From: Candidatus Melainabacteria bacterium
GTDB taxonomy: Bacteria > Cyanobacteriota > Vampirovibrionia > Obscuribacterales > Obscuribacteraceae
DNA: 61,108 bases
Assembly: GCA_003151275.1 (NCBI GenBank)
Contig: PLXC01000127.1
Coordinates: 8,482-69,589, forward strand
Direction: 5' to 3'
The notes beneath the pieces are model-generated. The model saw nothing but the letters and a program-made list of their open reading frames with translations. It did no database searches and was not told the DNA's origin. Positions 44,412-53,056 of this stretch are shown one piece after another. Position 1 is the stretch's first letter, and each line of letters begins with the position of its first letter. The position numbers and the translations under genes are program-made.

Positions 44412-45716
44412 ATGAGCCGCATCGCCCACAAGCGAACCTACCTCGACCCCATTCATCAGGACATCGTTCTCGACAGGGATAAGCCTGCCGAGCGGCTGAT
44501 CATGGACCTCATTGACACAGAAGAGTTTCAACGGCTGCGCAGAATTCATCAATTGGGTGTATCGTATTTCACTTTTCAAGGCGCAGAGGGATCTCGATTC
44601 ACCCACTCTGTTGGCGTTATGCACGTCGCGTCACAACTGGTCAACATGGCCAGCGAGCGCACAGATGGCATCGAAGAGCAGCGTTCAGTGATACTTGCCT
44701 CGGCACTGTTGCACGACATCGGTCATGGTCCGTACAGCCACGTAACAGAACAAATTTTGCACTACGATCACGAAGATTGGTCTTGCAAAATTATTTCGGG
44801 CGACACGCGCGTGCACGAAGTTTTGGATCAATTCGACGATGGTTTAGCTGAGAAAATAGTCAAAGTCTTGAAGAAGACCTACTACCCCAAATATGTATCG
44901 CACATAGTTTCCAGTCAACTCGATGTTGATCGCTTCGACTATTTGCTGCGCGATAGTTACATGACGGGCACCGCATATGGTTTATTTGCTTTGCAGCGGA
45001 TACTCAGATCGATGGAAATCGATCTGGAAGAAGATCGAATAGTTGTAGTCGGAGAAAAGGGACAAACTGCAGTTGAAGACTACCTCTTCGCTCGCTACAG
45101 TATGTACGCTCAAGTTTATTATCACCGCAAAAATTTGGCCGCTCGGGCGCTCCTCAACCAGCTCGTCAATCGAGCTCGCCACCTAATGGAACCAGGCAAT
45201 GGTCCAATCGCCTTCATCGACGGACCGACTAGAAAGTGGCTCACTGGTGAAAAACTCTCGGTCAAAGAATATCTAACTTTAGACGATGTGCAGATGACTT
45301 ACCACATCAAGCAATGGTCGCAAGATCCAGATCCCGTGCTGGCCGATCTTGCCTCTCGCTTTTTGCACCGTCGCTTGTTTAAGGCGACCAAAATCCCCTT
45401 CCATGATCCTAAACAAATTGAAGAATTGAAGAACGAATCAAGAAAAGTCGTTGCGGCCATGGGATTTGATCCGGACTACTACGTGACGGTCGAATCAACC
45501 GGTTTTCGACCATATGATTATTATCGACCCGATGCTGATTTGCCACAAACAAACATTATGGTGCGCACCGATAGTGGTGAGGTAAATGAACTTTCACGAC
45601 TGTCGTTAACAATCGACGCTCTTGTAAAAGGGAACTATGAATCGAATTGGCTGGTTTATCCGGCCGAAGTAAGCGAAAAAATAAACATGATCAAAGAACT
45701 TGCACCGACGAGGTAA
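44412..45716 (+). CDS. HD-superfamily phosphohydrolase (dGTPase/SAMHD1-like)
   Basis: A 434-residue cytosolic enzyme. HD motifs are intact: FTHSVGVMHVA (His), LLHDIGHGPYSH (the His-Asp pair and second His) and QLDVDRFDYLLRDSYMTG (the last Asp), in an order typical of the SAMHD1/dGTPase-like group. Such enzymes split phosphate or triphosphate from nucleotides; the precise substrate cannot be told. ATG 44412 has GAGG 6 nt upstream, which decides against the ATG-like start at 44373. It is 7 nt before ffh and probably cotranscribed with it. Confidence 0.9.
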   Translation: MSRIAHKRTYLDPIHQDIVLDRDKPAERLIMDLIDTEEFQRLRRIHQLGVSYFTFQGAEGSRFTHSVGVMHVASQLVNMASERTDGIEEQRSVILASALLHDIGHGPYSHVTEQILHYDHEDWSCKIISGDTRVHEVLDQFDDGLAEKIVKVLKKTYYPKYVSHIVSSQLDVDRFDYLLRDSYMTGTAYGLFALQRILRSMEIDLEEDRIVVVGEKGQTAVEDYLFARYSMYAQVYYHRKNLAARALLNQLVNRARHLMEPGNGPIAFIDGPTRKWLTGEKLSVKEYLTLDDVQMTYHIKQWSQDPDPVLADLASRFLHRRLFKATKIPFHDPKQIEELKNESRKVVAAMGFDPDYYVTVESTGFRPYDYYRPDADLPQTNIMVRTDSGEVNELSRLSLTIDALVKGNYESNWLVYPAEVSEKINMIKELAPTR

Positions 45717-45723
45717 CAATTAA

Positions 45724-47247
45724 ATGTTCGACACACTGACAGATCATTTGCAAGGCGCTCTCAAAACGATCAGGGGAGATGCGAAGCTATCTGCCGACAA
45801 TATCGAAGAGGCGATTCGCGAAGTGCGCAAGTCTCTGCTCGAGGCAGATGTCAGTTTAAAGGTAGTCAAACTCTTCATCTCGCGCGTTCGACAAAAGGCG
45901 TTAGGCACAGAAGTTATAGATGCCGTCAGTCCGGATCAACAGTTTATTAAAGTTGTCTACGATGAACTTGTCACCATACTCGGTGGCGAGAACGTGCCGC
46001 TCGATTTGAAAGGTGGACCTGGAATCGTCATGTTGCTAGGGCTACAGGGCTCCGGGAAAACGACCGCCTGCGGCAAGTTGGCGCTCAAGCTAAAGAAAGA
46101 AGGACATAATCCGCTGCTCGTCGCATGCGACGTACAAAGACCAGCGGCGATCAAACAATTAGAAACTCTCGGCAAACAAATCGATGTTCCCGTGTTCACG
46201 ATTCCTGACAGCAAAGATGTTCAGGATATCGGCGAGAAGGCGGTTGAAGAAGCCAAGAGACTGGGTTACAACCCGGTCATCTTAGATACGGCAGGCAGAT
46301 TGCAGATAGACACCGACCTGATGGCGGAATTGCTAATCTTGGATCGGTCCTTAAAACCGAACGAAAAAATTCTCGTCGTCGATTCGATGACCGGTCAAGA
46401 AGCAGTCAACGTTGCCGAAACATTTAACACCCAGCTAGACGTGACTGGTCTTTTACTGACCAAAGTTGACGGTGATGCGCGCGGTGGAGCGGCCTTGTCC
46501 GTGCGAGAAGCAGTTGGCAAACCTGTTAAATATCTGAGCACCGGAGAGAAGCTGGACCAACTTGAGGCTTTCTATCCAGACCGCATGGCCAGCCGCATCC
46601 TGGGTATGGGGGATGTGCTAACTCTGGTTGAAAGAGCGCAAGAAAACATCAACGAGAAAGAAGCCGAGAAGGCTGCAAAGCAGATGTTGACTGAAGATTT
46701 CAACCTGGAAATGTTTGTGCAGATGCAACGGATGATGAAAAAAATGGGTCCGATGGGCGACATCATGAAGATGATGGGCATCGGCGGCATGCTCGGGCTG
46801 TCCTCAGATGTACAGGACAAAATCGCTGTCGAAGGCGAAGCAAAATTTCAAATGTACGAACGGGCAATCAACTCTATGACGATTGCTGAGCGTCAAAAAC
46901 CTCAAATTATTGACATGAGTCGCCGCCGCCGAATCGCGAAAGGTTCTGGACTGAAGGACAACGAAGTTGGCCAAATGTTAAATGAGTTTGAGCAAATGCG
47001 TCAAATGATGTCACAAGTTAGAAAAATGTTCGGTGGTGGTGCCGGGAACCCCTTTGCCGGCATGCCGGGCATGGGCGGAATGGACCTCTCTGGCGGTCTG
47101 CCTGGGCTTTTCGGCTCTCCTCCCGCTGGCGGAACTGCCATGCCGGGAATGCCTCGTGGCATGCCTCAACTGCCCATGAGACCGCCCAAAGGTCCCCCAA
47201 AAGGTGGTCCACCGAGTGGCTATTACCGTAAAAAGAAGAAACGGTAG
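45724..47247 (+). CDS. ffh: Signal recognition particle protein Ffh
   Basis: A 507-residue GTPase that binds 4.5S RNA and signal sequences and, with FtsY, brings ribosomes to the membrane. N domain (1-85); G domain with GLQGSGKTTACGK, DVQRPAA, DTAGRLQID and TKVDGDARGGAAL; Met-rich M domain from about 325 (FVQMQRMMKKMGPMGDIMK) with the RNA-binding RRRRIAKGSG block. The C-terminal 60 residues are Gly/Met/Pro-rich, longer than in E. coli. GAGG is 15 nt upstream and overlaps the end of the HD gene. Confidence 0.97.
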   Translation: MFDTLTDHLQGALKTIRGDAKLSADNIEEAIREVRKSLLEADVSLKVVKLFISRVRQKALGTEVIDAVSPDQQFIKVVYDELVTILGGENVPLDLKGGPGIVMLLGLQGSGKTTACGKLALKLKKEGHNPLLVACDVQRPAAIKQLETLGKQIDVPVFTIPDSKDVQDIGEKAVEEAKRLGYNPVILDTAGRLQIDTDLMAELLILDRSLKPNEKILVVDSMTGQEAVNVAETFNTQLDVTGLLLTKVDGDARGGAALSVREAVGKPVKYLSTGEKLDQLEAFYPDRMASRILGMGDVLTLVERAQENINEKEAEKAAKQMLTEDFNLEMFVQMQRMMKKMGPMGDIMKMMGIGGMLGLSSDVQDKIAVEGEAKFQMYERAINSMTIAERQKPQIIDMSRRRRIAKGSGLKDNEVGQMLNEFEQMRQMMSQVRKMFGGGAGNPFAGMPGMGGMDLSGGLPGLFGSPPAGGTAMPGMPRGMPQLPMRPPKGPPKGGPPSGYYRKKKKR

Positions 47248-47278
47248 CCTTCTCACCTGCTAAAATAACGAACGCATA

Positions 47279-47360
47279 TAAGCTAAGCAGCTTGCGCAGT
47301 CGAGCAGCTTGAGGAGTCGGGCAGCCTGGCTGCAATAGACCCCACTAGTGTGCCTGGACT
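47279..47360 (+). repeat. Dispersed CACTAGTG repeat, copy C
   Basis: Core TAGACCCCACTAGTGT at 47336-47351. Before it the element CGAGCAGCTTGNGGAGTCG-like unit occurs in three rough turns. It lies between ffh and rpsP, so transcripts read through it unless it acts as a terminator. Confidence 0.85.
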
Positions 47361-47407
47361 TTCATGGTTTAGGCAATTTAAGATAACAAAGGTCGAGGAA
47401 ATTTCAC

Positions 47408-47686
47408 GTGGTAAAAATTAGGCTTAAGCGCATTGGAGCCAAAAAAGCACCGCATTATAGAATCGTTGCTGTAGATAGCCGCAATCGTAGAGACGGTAAG
47501 CCCATCGAAGAGTTAGGCTATTACAATCCCCGGTCAAAAGATTTGCAACTAAACAAAGAAGCGGTCGAAAAATGGATGAAAAACGGCGCCCAGCCAAGCG
47601 AGACGGTGGCAAGTTTAATCAGAAAGGCCGCGGCGGCAGGCCCGGCGGTGGTTTCAACAACAGGCGCTTCCAAGGCGGCGAGCTAA
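47408..47686 (+). CDS. rpsP: 30S ribosomal protein S16
   Basis: A 92-residue S16, beginning [19 protein letters not shown] and holding [11 protein letters not shown] and the [16 protein letters not shown] end-block. The usual protein ends near there; this one has an Ala/Thr-rich tail of about 20 residues, whose DNA is also read as the N-terminus of KhpA. GTG start, with GAGGAAA about 9 nt upstream. It assists 30S assembly. Confidence 0.96.
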   Translation: MVKIRLKRIGAKKAPHYRIVAVDSRNRRDGKPIEELGYYNPRSKDLQLNKEAVEKWMKNGAQPSETVASLIRKAAAAGPAVVSTTGASKAAS

Positions 47687-47931
47687 GTACTTCGACTGCT
47701 GCCGAAGATCTGGCTGAATACATACTCAAAATTCTGGCCCGTGATGCAGATTCACTTCAGTTCGAGCGTCAAACCCTATATCCAGGGCGTTGCCGTGTAT
47801 CTGTAACTTGCGAACCTTCAATAACAGGCAGGCTGATCGGTAAGGATGGAAAGACGATTTCTGCCCTGCGGTCCTTGATCCGAGCGGCTGCTAGCCGGTA
47901 TGGAAAAAGAGTCGATATCGAAGTCTCGTAG
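47572..47931 (+). CDS. khpA: KH-domain RNA-binding protein KhpA with RGG-like N-terminal extension
   Basis: A 119-residue protein. Residues 45-119 are a KH domain ([11 protein letters not shown], with the GxxG loop in [13 protein letters not shown], then [10 protein letters not shown]), matching KhpA, which binds small RNAs and cell-division transcripts. The first 38 residues are Lys/Arg/Gly-rich and disordered-looking ([18 protein letters not shown]). No ATG, GTG or TTG lies between codon 1 and the KH domain, so the start must be ATG 47572, inside rpsP, giving a 115-nt overlap in another frame. rpsP-khpA is a common bacterial pair. Confidence 0.9.
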   Translation: MDEKRRPAKRDGGKFNQKGRGGRPGGGFNNRRFQGGELSTSTAAEDLAEYILKILARDADSLQFERQTLYPGRCRVSVTCEPSITGRLIGKDGKTISALRSLIRAAASRYGKRVDIEVS

Positions 47932-47977
47932 TGCTCGTAGTTAGTCAGCAGTCACCTTACTTTTCGCGACGAAATTT

Positions 47978-48301
47978 GTGACCGAAGATTCAAACGAAAG
48001 GGAGCTGAATCTCATTCAGCTCTTAATAGATCAGAAGCTAATTTCAGCTGCGCAAGCTGAGCTTGCCAAGTCTGATCGCGAAGTGACCGGTATGACTCTG
48101 TCCGAGGTTTTGTTGGCAAGGCGCTGGGTGAATGCCGAAACACTCGACCGCGTTGCACCTTGGCTCAAGGACATAGGCGGGGGCGCACCAGGAGTGGTGA
48201 CAGCAGCTGAGCACAAAAATGATGACAGTCACGCCGACATCGGCTACCAACAAAATTTGAAACGCTATCGCCAGTTGATGCACAAAATTTTGGACGAGTG
48301 A
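47978..48301 (+). CDS. Small protein resembling GspE/MshE N-terminal domain
   Basis: A 107-residue protein starting GTG. Its middle (LIDQKLISAAQAELAK, then LSEVLLARRWVNAETLDRV) has the spacing of GspE-N/MshEN-type domains, which bind cyclic-di-GMP in some proteins, but key residues cannot be confirmed. It lies where rimM and trmD often follow khpA; neither is in the window. It ends at the edge of repeat copy D. Confidence 0.65.
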   Translation: MTEDSNERELNLIQLLIDQKLISAAQAELAKSDREVTGMTLSEVLLARRWVNAETLDRVAPWLKDIGGGAPGVVTAAEHKNDDSHADIGYQQNLKRYRQLMHKILDE

Positions 48302-48315
48302 CATCCTTTGTAATC

Positions 48316-48480
48316 GCTCCGTCGCCTTCGGTTCCCTTCGGCTGAGCAGCTTCGCGGAGTCGGGCAGCTTCGCTGCATAGACCCCACTAGTGTGCATCAG
48401 CCACCCTCGGGCGGCTCCTCCGCTCAAACCCGCTCGCTACGCACGTCATGCCGCGCTTCGCTCGCTACAACTTCGTTCGC
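48316..48480 (+). repeat. Dispersed CACTAGTG repeat, copy D, with outer arms
   Basis: The largest copy: a left arm (48316-48341, GCTCCGTCGCCTTCGG), the core module (48338-48410) with TAGACCCCACTAGTGT at 48378-48393, and a right arm (48410-48468, GGCTCCTCCGCTC, CGCTCGCTACGC). The arms match the locus at 5072-5152 in reverse. It fills the whole gap between two convergent genes and may serve as their terminator region. Confidence 0.85.
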
Positions 48481-48481
48481 C

Positions 48482-49234
48482 CTATAACCTCGTGTAGCGA
48501 ATCTTGTTGCGCACATAGTCACTGTAAATTGCGTTCAAACGCCAGCCTAACTCGCCATCTAAAAATCCCCGACGCACGACAAATCTGTAAAAGAACGTCC
48601 AAACTGGATGCAACAGCTCATTAACAGGATGTGCACGCCATCCATTGTTGCCACTCTTTTTGTATTCTGTCGCAGACAGTCGCGCATACTTTTCCATCGC
48701 TGCAGTGAAGGCTGCCACATCGGGGTAAGCGTAATGCAAAAGATCGTGCCTTAGAGTGCCGACAGCTCCAGGTACTCGAACAGCCTCATGCACCAATCGA
48801 TCGTTGAATCGCCCCATGCTCCTCTTAAACAGCCGCAGCTGCGCGTCTGGATAAAAGCCGCCATGGCGGATGGCAGTGTCGCCAATGAACAATACTCGCG
48901 GTATTCGATAACCATCGAAATTTTCCAACTCTCCGCTGTGCATGAGAGACTTAATTTCCTCAGCCAACTCAGGCGAGAGAATTTCGTCAGCGTCTAGGCT
49001 CAAAATCCAGTCATTGACAGCCAAATCGATGGCGAAATTTTTCTGCGCTGCGTAGCCAAGCCAATCCTGATGGACAACACGCGCACCGCCATCGGTGGCA
49101 ATGGCGATAGTGCCATCGGTAGAGCCAGAATCTACAAGCAAAATTTCGTCTGCCAATGGACTAACAGCGGCAAGCACCCGAGCGATCGTACGGGCTTCGT
49201 CCTGTGCCACTATCACTACCGACAGCGAAGGCAT
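48482..49234 (-). CDS. Family 2 glycosyltransferase (LPS-core/WaaE-like)
   Basis: A 250-residue GT-A glycosyltransferase: LSVVIVAQDEARTI, LLVDSGSTDGT and LSLDADEILS (the DxD-like metal site) are present, and RHDLLHYAYPD with FYRFVVRRGFLDG matches the WaaE/KdtX-like group that adds sugars to lipopolysaccharide core. The acceptor in this organism is not known. It starts 1 nt after the stop of the aspartyl protease gene, so the two form an operon. Confidence 0.88.
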   Translation of the reverse strand: MPSLSVVIVAQDEARTIARVLAAVSPLADEILLVDSGSTDGTIAIATDGGARVVHQDWLGYAAQKNFAIDLAVNDWILSLDADEILSPELAEEIKSLMHSGELENFDGYRIPRVLFIGDTAIRHGGFYPDAQLRLFKRSMGRFNDRLVHEAVRVPGAVGTLRHDLLHYAYPDVAAFTAAMEKYARLSATEYKKSGNNGWRAHPVNELLHPVWTFFYRFVVRRGFLDGELGWRLNAIYSDYVRNKIRYTRL

Positions 49235-49235
49235 A

Positions 49236-50525
49236 TCACCGTCTTAGGAAGCGAATAACGCTGCTTGCATTGTCGATTGTGTATTGCCAATCGCCGAAGA
49301 ATGTTTGTCCCAAAAGCGGATATGGCATGTTAGCAGCGCTCACGCAGCTGACTGAAAAATCCGACTTTTCAATGGGCCCCATTTTGATGCGCTTGACCGT
49401 GAAATTTTGTTGGGTAGTTTCGCCGCCTATACCTGTACTTATTGAGGATGTGGCATCTTCAGGAATCGGAATATTAGCTTTTTTCAACTGATCCGCCGAG
49501 AATGAAACACCGGATGCCCCCGTGTCAAAATACATCGTCATCGGCCGTCCATTTACTTCAACTGAGACGATTAGATTTTTTCCTGATCTCTGGAAAGGAA
49601 CAGAGTACAAATCTTTGCCCGAAACTTGGGCGTTTCTAGTGCCACCAGATTGCTTTTTCACAAAGTGGATGTTGCCACTCTCTTCCGATGTTTTGTCTAT
49701 CGTGTATTGATAGTCTTTGAAAAACGTTTGACCAAGCAGCGGCTTGGTAGGCATGGAAGTTTGAACTTGAATGTCGAAATTCTTTCGTTCGATCGGTCCG
49801 ACTTTCAAGGTCACAGGCAGTGACCAAGTCTCGACACTGCCAGCGGAGCCTACGCCGAAAGACAGGCCAGTCGAGGCGCCTCTAGGCTCAGCGACGCTGG
49901 CTTCTTTAAGTTGATTTTTGCCGAATACGCAACCTTCCGCGCCAGTATCAAATACCATTTTCATGCTGCGATTATTCATTGAAGCGTCGACGAGCAGCAA
50001 TCCGCCTTCCTTTGTGTAGGGAATTCTCGCTTCCGCTGGCAGACTGGCGAAGTCTGGGCTCAGCCCCTCAGCGCTTGCACCACCAATGGTGGCACGAGAC
50101 CGGGCACCTGGAATGGACAGAGCTGTTGATTTTGAGACTGCAGACGATGTTGTTTTTGTCAACTGGCGATAATACTCAGGATCCAGGCGACTGAGCGCAT
50201 TTGCGGCCAACTTCCCGGCGCTTGAGTAAGAAAAATTTGAAACCAAGGAGGCATATATTTTCACGGCGGCCTTACTGTTGCCCAACTGTTGAAGCGTCAT
50301 TGCCTCGTAATACATGACGTCTGCATCGTATGGATTGTTTTTACCAGCTGCAACGAAATAACTGTAAGCCTTCTTGAAATCCTTCTTCATGTAGAGTTGC
50401 ACGCCGGCTGCAAAGTATGGGTCATCAGCCTTCGCCTGCTGGACCACAGAAACAAGGAAAAGCAGTCCCAAAGCTAAAGAAATTCCCTTTGTGCCAAGAT
50501 TAATAAGGGAAGAAGATCGTGTCAT
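49236..50525 (-). CDS. Exported TPR protein with two retropepsin-like aspartyl protease domains
   Basis: A 429-residue protein. A signal peptide (ISLALGLLFLVSVVQQAKA) leads to a TPR-like helical part (35-125, VQLYMKKDFKKAYSYF). Two retropepsin-type domains follow, each with the D-T-G-A catalytic motif: MVFDTGAEGCVFG near 200 and MYFDTGASGVSFS near 335; each ends with P(L/Y)PLLGQTFF(K/G)D. Retropepsins usually act as dimers, so two domains in one chain could form a complete site. ATG 50525 has GGAG 8 nt upstream. Target unknown. Confidence 0.88.
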   Translation of the reverse strand: MTRSSSLINLGTKGISLALGLLFLVSVVQQAKADDPYFAAGVQLYMKKDFKKAYSYFVAAGKNNPYDADVMYYEAMTLQQLGNSKAAVKIYASLVSNFSYSSAGKLAANALSRLDPEYYRQLTKTTSSAVSKSTALSIPGARSRATIGGASAEGLSPDFASLPAEARIPYTKEGGLLLVDASMNNRSMKMVFDTGAEGCVFGKNQLKEASVAEPRGASTGLSFGVGSAGSVETWSLPVTLKVGPIERKNFDIQVQTSMPTKPLLGQTFFKDYQYTIDKTSEESGNIHFVKKQSGGTRNAQVSGKDLYSVPFQRSGKNLIVSVEVNGRPMTMYFDTGASGVSFSADQLKKANIPIPEDATSSISTGIGGETTQQNFTVKRIKMGPIEKSDFSVSCVSAANMPYPLLGQTFFGDWQYTIDNASSVIRFLRR

Positions 50526-50597
50526 TCTACAAACTCCATAAGTTGCAGGAAGTTCGGCAATTCCGATTATATAAGGTTTGTCGAGACTCACGCCTGA

Positions 50598-51716
50598 CTA
50601 TATTCCCAGTTCCTTGACTAATGAAAGCTTTTGAGCTTCTGAGGTTCCTTCAGCAATTTCGAGTACCTTTGAATCCCGATAGGCACGCTCAGTTGGAGTG
50701 TCGGACATAATACCGAGCGAACCCAATACCTGAACTGCTTCGGCACTGTGCACACGCGCTACTTTAGAGGCAAACAGTTTGCTCATCGCGGCATCACGGG
50801 CAAAGTCTGCCGGCTTTTCGTCTTTACTCCAGGCGGCTCGATAAGTGAGCAACCTGGCCGCAGCGGCTTCTGCTGACATATCGGCCAATTTCCATTGAAT
50901 GCCCTGAAACTGCGAGATTTTCTGGCCAAATTGCTCGCGATTGCGTGCGTGCTCAGCTGAATGAATCAAGGCGGACTCGACTACGCCAAGGGCAGCTGAT
51001 CCGGCAATCACTTTAGCCACGTTCATGGCGAATTCAATTGCCTCCTCAGTTTTGCCACCAGCTATAAGCGAATCTTTACCGAGTTGATAATTTTCAAAGG
51101 TAACATCATTTGTGTATGCGGACCTCAAGCCCAACTTGCGTTTATCTGGTCCCACAGAAATAGTTTTATCAGCGGGCGGATCCAACAATCTGATTGTCAA
51201 ACTGCCATTTTGATCACGGGTAAGAACGGCGAAAAGACCAGCTAGTGAGCCGTTCACGACCCATGTTTTGTGGCCGGTTAGTAAGTTGTCTGATGAACTG
51301 CTTGTTGTTACAGCGAGGAAGTCAGTGCCGGCTTGCTGCTCATTAATCGCCAGCGCACCGATGCATTCTCCGCGAGCCAAGAGCGGCAGGTAACGAGATT
51401 TTTGCACGTCGGTGCCGTACTTATTTATCAATTCAAGCACGCCGTAGTGCGACGCTAAGGTCAGCCCTAAACCGGCATCATACTGAGTGATGGCTTCCAC
51501 AAAAAGCACCAGGTTAATGAAATTACCACCGGCGCCACCATATTCTTTCGGCACAGTTATACCAAGATATCCCTGCTGTCCGAATTTCTGAAGAAACTCT
51601 TTGAGATTGAGTGTTTGCTCCTCAAGCTCATTTACGTTCGGTAAAACCTGCTCTTGTGCAAAAGCAAGATACTGCTCCTTCAACGCTTCTTGTGACGAGC
51701 TTAGAAAGGTATTCAC
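50598..51716 (-). CDS. Acyl-CoA dehydrogenase
   Basis: A 372-residue flavoprotein of the acyl-CoA dehydrogenase family: QQGYLGITVPKEYGGAGG (N-terminal helix domain), LAINEQQAGTDFL and TGHKTWVVNGS (middle beta domain), ARNREQFGQKISQFQGIQWKL reduced here to the Arg-Gln-FG block, and the end block AEGTSEAQK with the Glu of the active site. It oxidises acyl-CoA to enoyl-CoA with FAD. The GTG start has GAGG 5 nt upstream. It stands alone; no etfAB or thiolase nearby, so the substrate is unclear. Confidence 0.9.
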   Translation of the reverse strand: MNTFLSSSQEALKEQYLAFAQEQVLPNVNELEEQTLNLKEFLQKFGQQGYLGITVPKEYGGAGGNFINLVLFVEAITQYDAGLGLTLASHYGVLELINKYGTDVQKSRYLPLLARGECIGALAINEQQAGTDFLAVTTSSSSDNLLTGHKTWVVNGSLAGLFAVLTRDQNGSLTIRLLDPPADKTISVGPDKRKLGLRSAYTNDVTFENYQLGKDSLIAGGKTEEAIEFAMNVAKVIAGSAALGVVESALIHSAEHARNREQFGQKISQFQGIQWKLADMSAEAAAARLLTYRAAWSKDEKPADFARDAAMSKLFASKVARVHSAEAVQVLGSLGIMSDTPTERAYRDSKVLEIAEGTSEAQKLSLVKELGI

Positions 51717-51879
51717 GGATTCCTCGCTGGCTAGGTGAGTACAATCTCTGGGACAAAAGCTGATTTTAACACTGCCCAGCGCTGTCTATGTTACGACAAC
51801 ATTGCAAAAATGCAGCGAGGGATTCTATGGCCGCCCTGAAATCGGCATGGGCGGCTAAAATAGCGGCGCTCCATTTTCT

Positions 51880-52947
51880 TTACGTAGCGGCGACAGAAGT
51901 ATTTATGGCAGTGTTTAAGGCTGGAACCACGCCCATCTTTGCAAGATCTTTCAGGCAGACCTCGGTAACCCGACCGCTAATAGTGTCCCCTTGAGCGAAG
52001 TCCTCTATATAAAAGCGCAGCCGAAAAACCAAATGATCTGGTTTGACGCTGAATAAGAGCGCTTCTGTTGGTGGATCTTTAACGACGCCATCAACTAGGG
52101 CAGTGTTGCTCAACAAACATGCCAATACCTGCTCCACATTAGCCTGGGTTTGAATTGGAAATTCGATGGTTCTGGCATAGGACGGGATTGGCAAGCTGTA
52201 ATTAATAACTTGATAGGTGGTAAACATTGAGTTTGGAATGACAGCGAAATTGTTCTCCAGTGTGCGAATTCTGGTGGTCCGCCAGCCGATCTCGGAAACT
52301 TGCCCGATTGTGCTGTTGTTTGCATCCAGCCTGAACATTACCCAATCACCTTGGCGATATCTTTTCTCGAAGCTCATCGTCAAACCGGCAAACAAATTCT
52401 TCAAAGTATCCTGCAGAGCCAATCCCAAAACTGCAGTGACAACGGTAGATGTAGCAAGCAGAGGTAGAACATTTACACCAAGCGACCACTCTAAAAAGAT
52501 CAACCCAAAAATCACATAGATGGCACCAATAGCAAAAGCTCGCAGCACGGACGGAACATTGGCATCTTTTCGCTTTAGATACCAGCCGAAAAACACCAAA
52601 TCGAGAGCTTGCACAACGATATAAAGCATGGCAAATGGAATCACAAAAAGCGCCAGGGCGCTTAGTAGTTGATCGGCGTTTTTAGGCAAAAAATGAAAGA
52701 AAGGCGAGCACGCCAAAGTTACAAGGAGAACTTTCAAAGCCAGATCAACTTTGGCAAAAAATTCCTTTTGGATAACAAGGTCTTCAATCAAATGCAGACT
52801 GCGCCAAATGTATTGCACAACCACTCGTTTGTTTAGTAACAAAAACAGACAGAACAGCGCGGCCCAAAAGGAAAGAGCGTATCTACTGTCCGTCGCTAAA
52901 AAAACGAGGAGCGCAAGACTTTGATCAAATAAGTTGTGAATATCCAT
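51880..52947 (-). CDS. Mechanosensitive channel of the MscS family
   Basis: A 355-residue channel with four or five membrane spans in the first 170 residues, the pore-lining helix followed by the MscS signature (TAVLGLALQDTLKNLFAG, then RYRQGDWVMF and RTTRIRTLENNFAVIPNSMF) and a cytosolic beta and alpha-beta domain. Such channels open when membrane tension rises and release solutes during osmotic downshock. The longer N-terminus than E. coli MscS resembles YnaI/YbdG-like forms. A hairpin (GCCGCCC / GGGCGGC at 51830-51855) follows it without a T-run. Confidence 0.92.
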   Translation of the reverse strand: MDIHNLFDQSLALLVFLATDSRYALSFWAALFCLFLLLNKRVVVQYIWRSLHLIEDLVIQKEFFAKVDLALKVLLVTLACSPFFHFLPKNADQLLSALALFVIPFAMLYIVVQALDLVFFGWYLKRKDANVPSVLRAFAIGAIYVIFGLIFLEWSLGVNVLPLLATSTVVTAVLGLALQDTLKNLFAGLTMSFEKRYRQGDWVMFRLDANNSTIGQVSEIGWRTTRIRTLENNFAVIPNSMFTTYQVINYSLPIPSYARTIEFPIQTQANVEQVLACLLSNTALVDGVVKDPPTEALLFSVKPDHLVFRLRFYIEDFAQGDTISGRVTEVCLKDLAKMGVVPALNTAINTSVAAT

Positions 52948-53056
52948 GCCTATCTTCTTAAATTCGAGACGAACATAATAACCCGAGGAAACTTCAACTA
53001 CCCGTTAATTGCCCAGACACTCTGTTAAGCTTTGGTGTACACACGTAGGATAAAGC

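Noticed and set aside
51830..51855. GC-rich hairpin after the MscS gene as a terminator
   Set aside because: Stem GCCGCCC/GGGCGGC is good but no T-run follows on the minus strand, so it is left as a mere hairpin.
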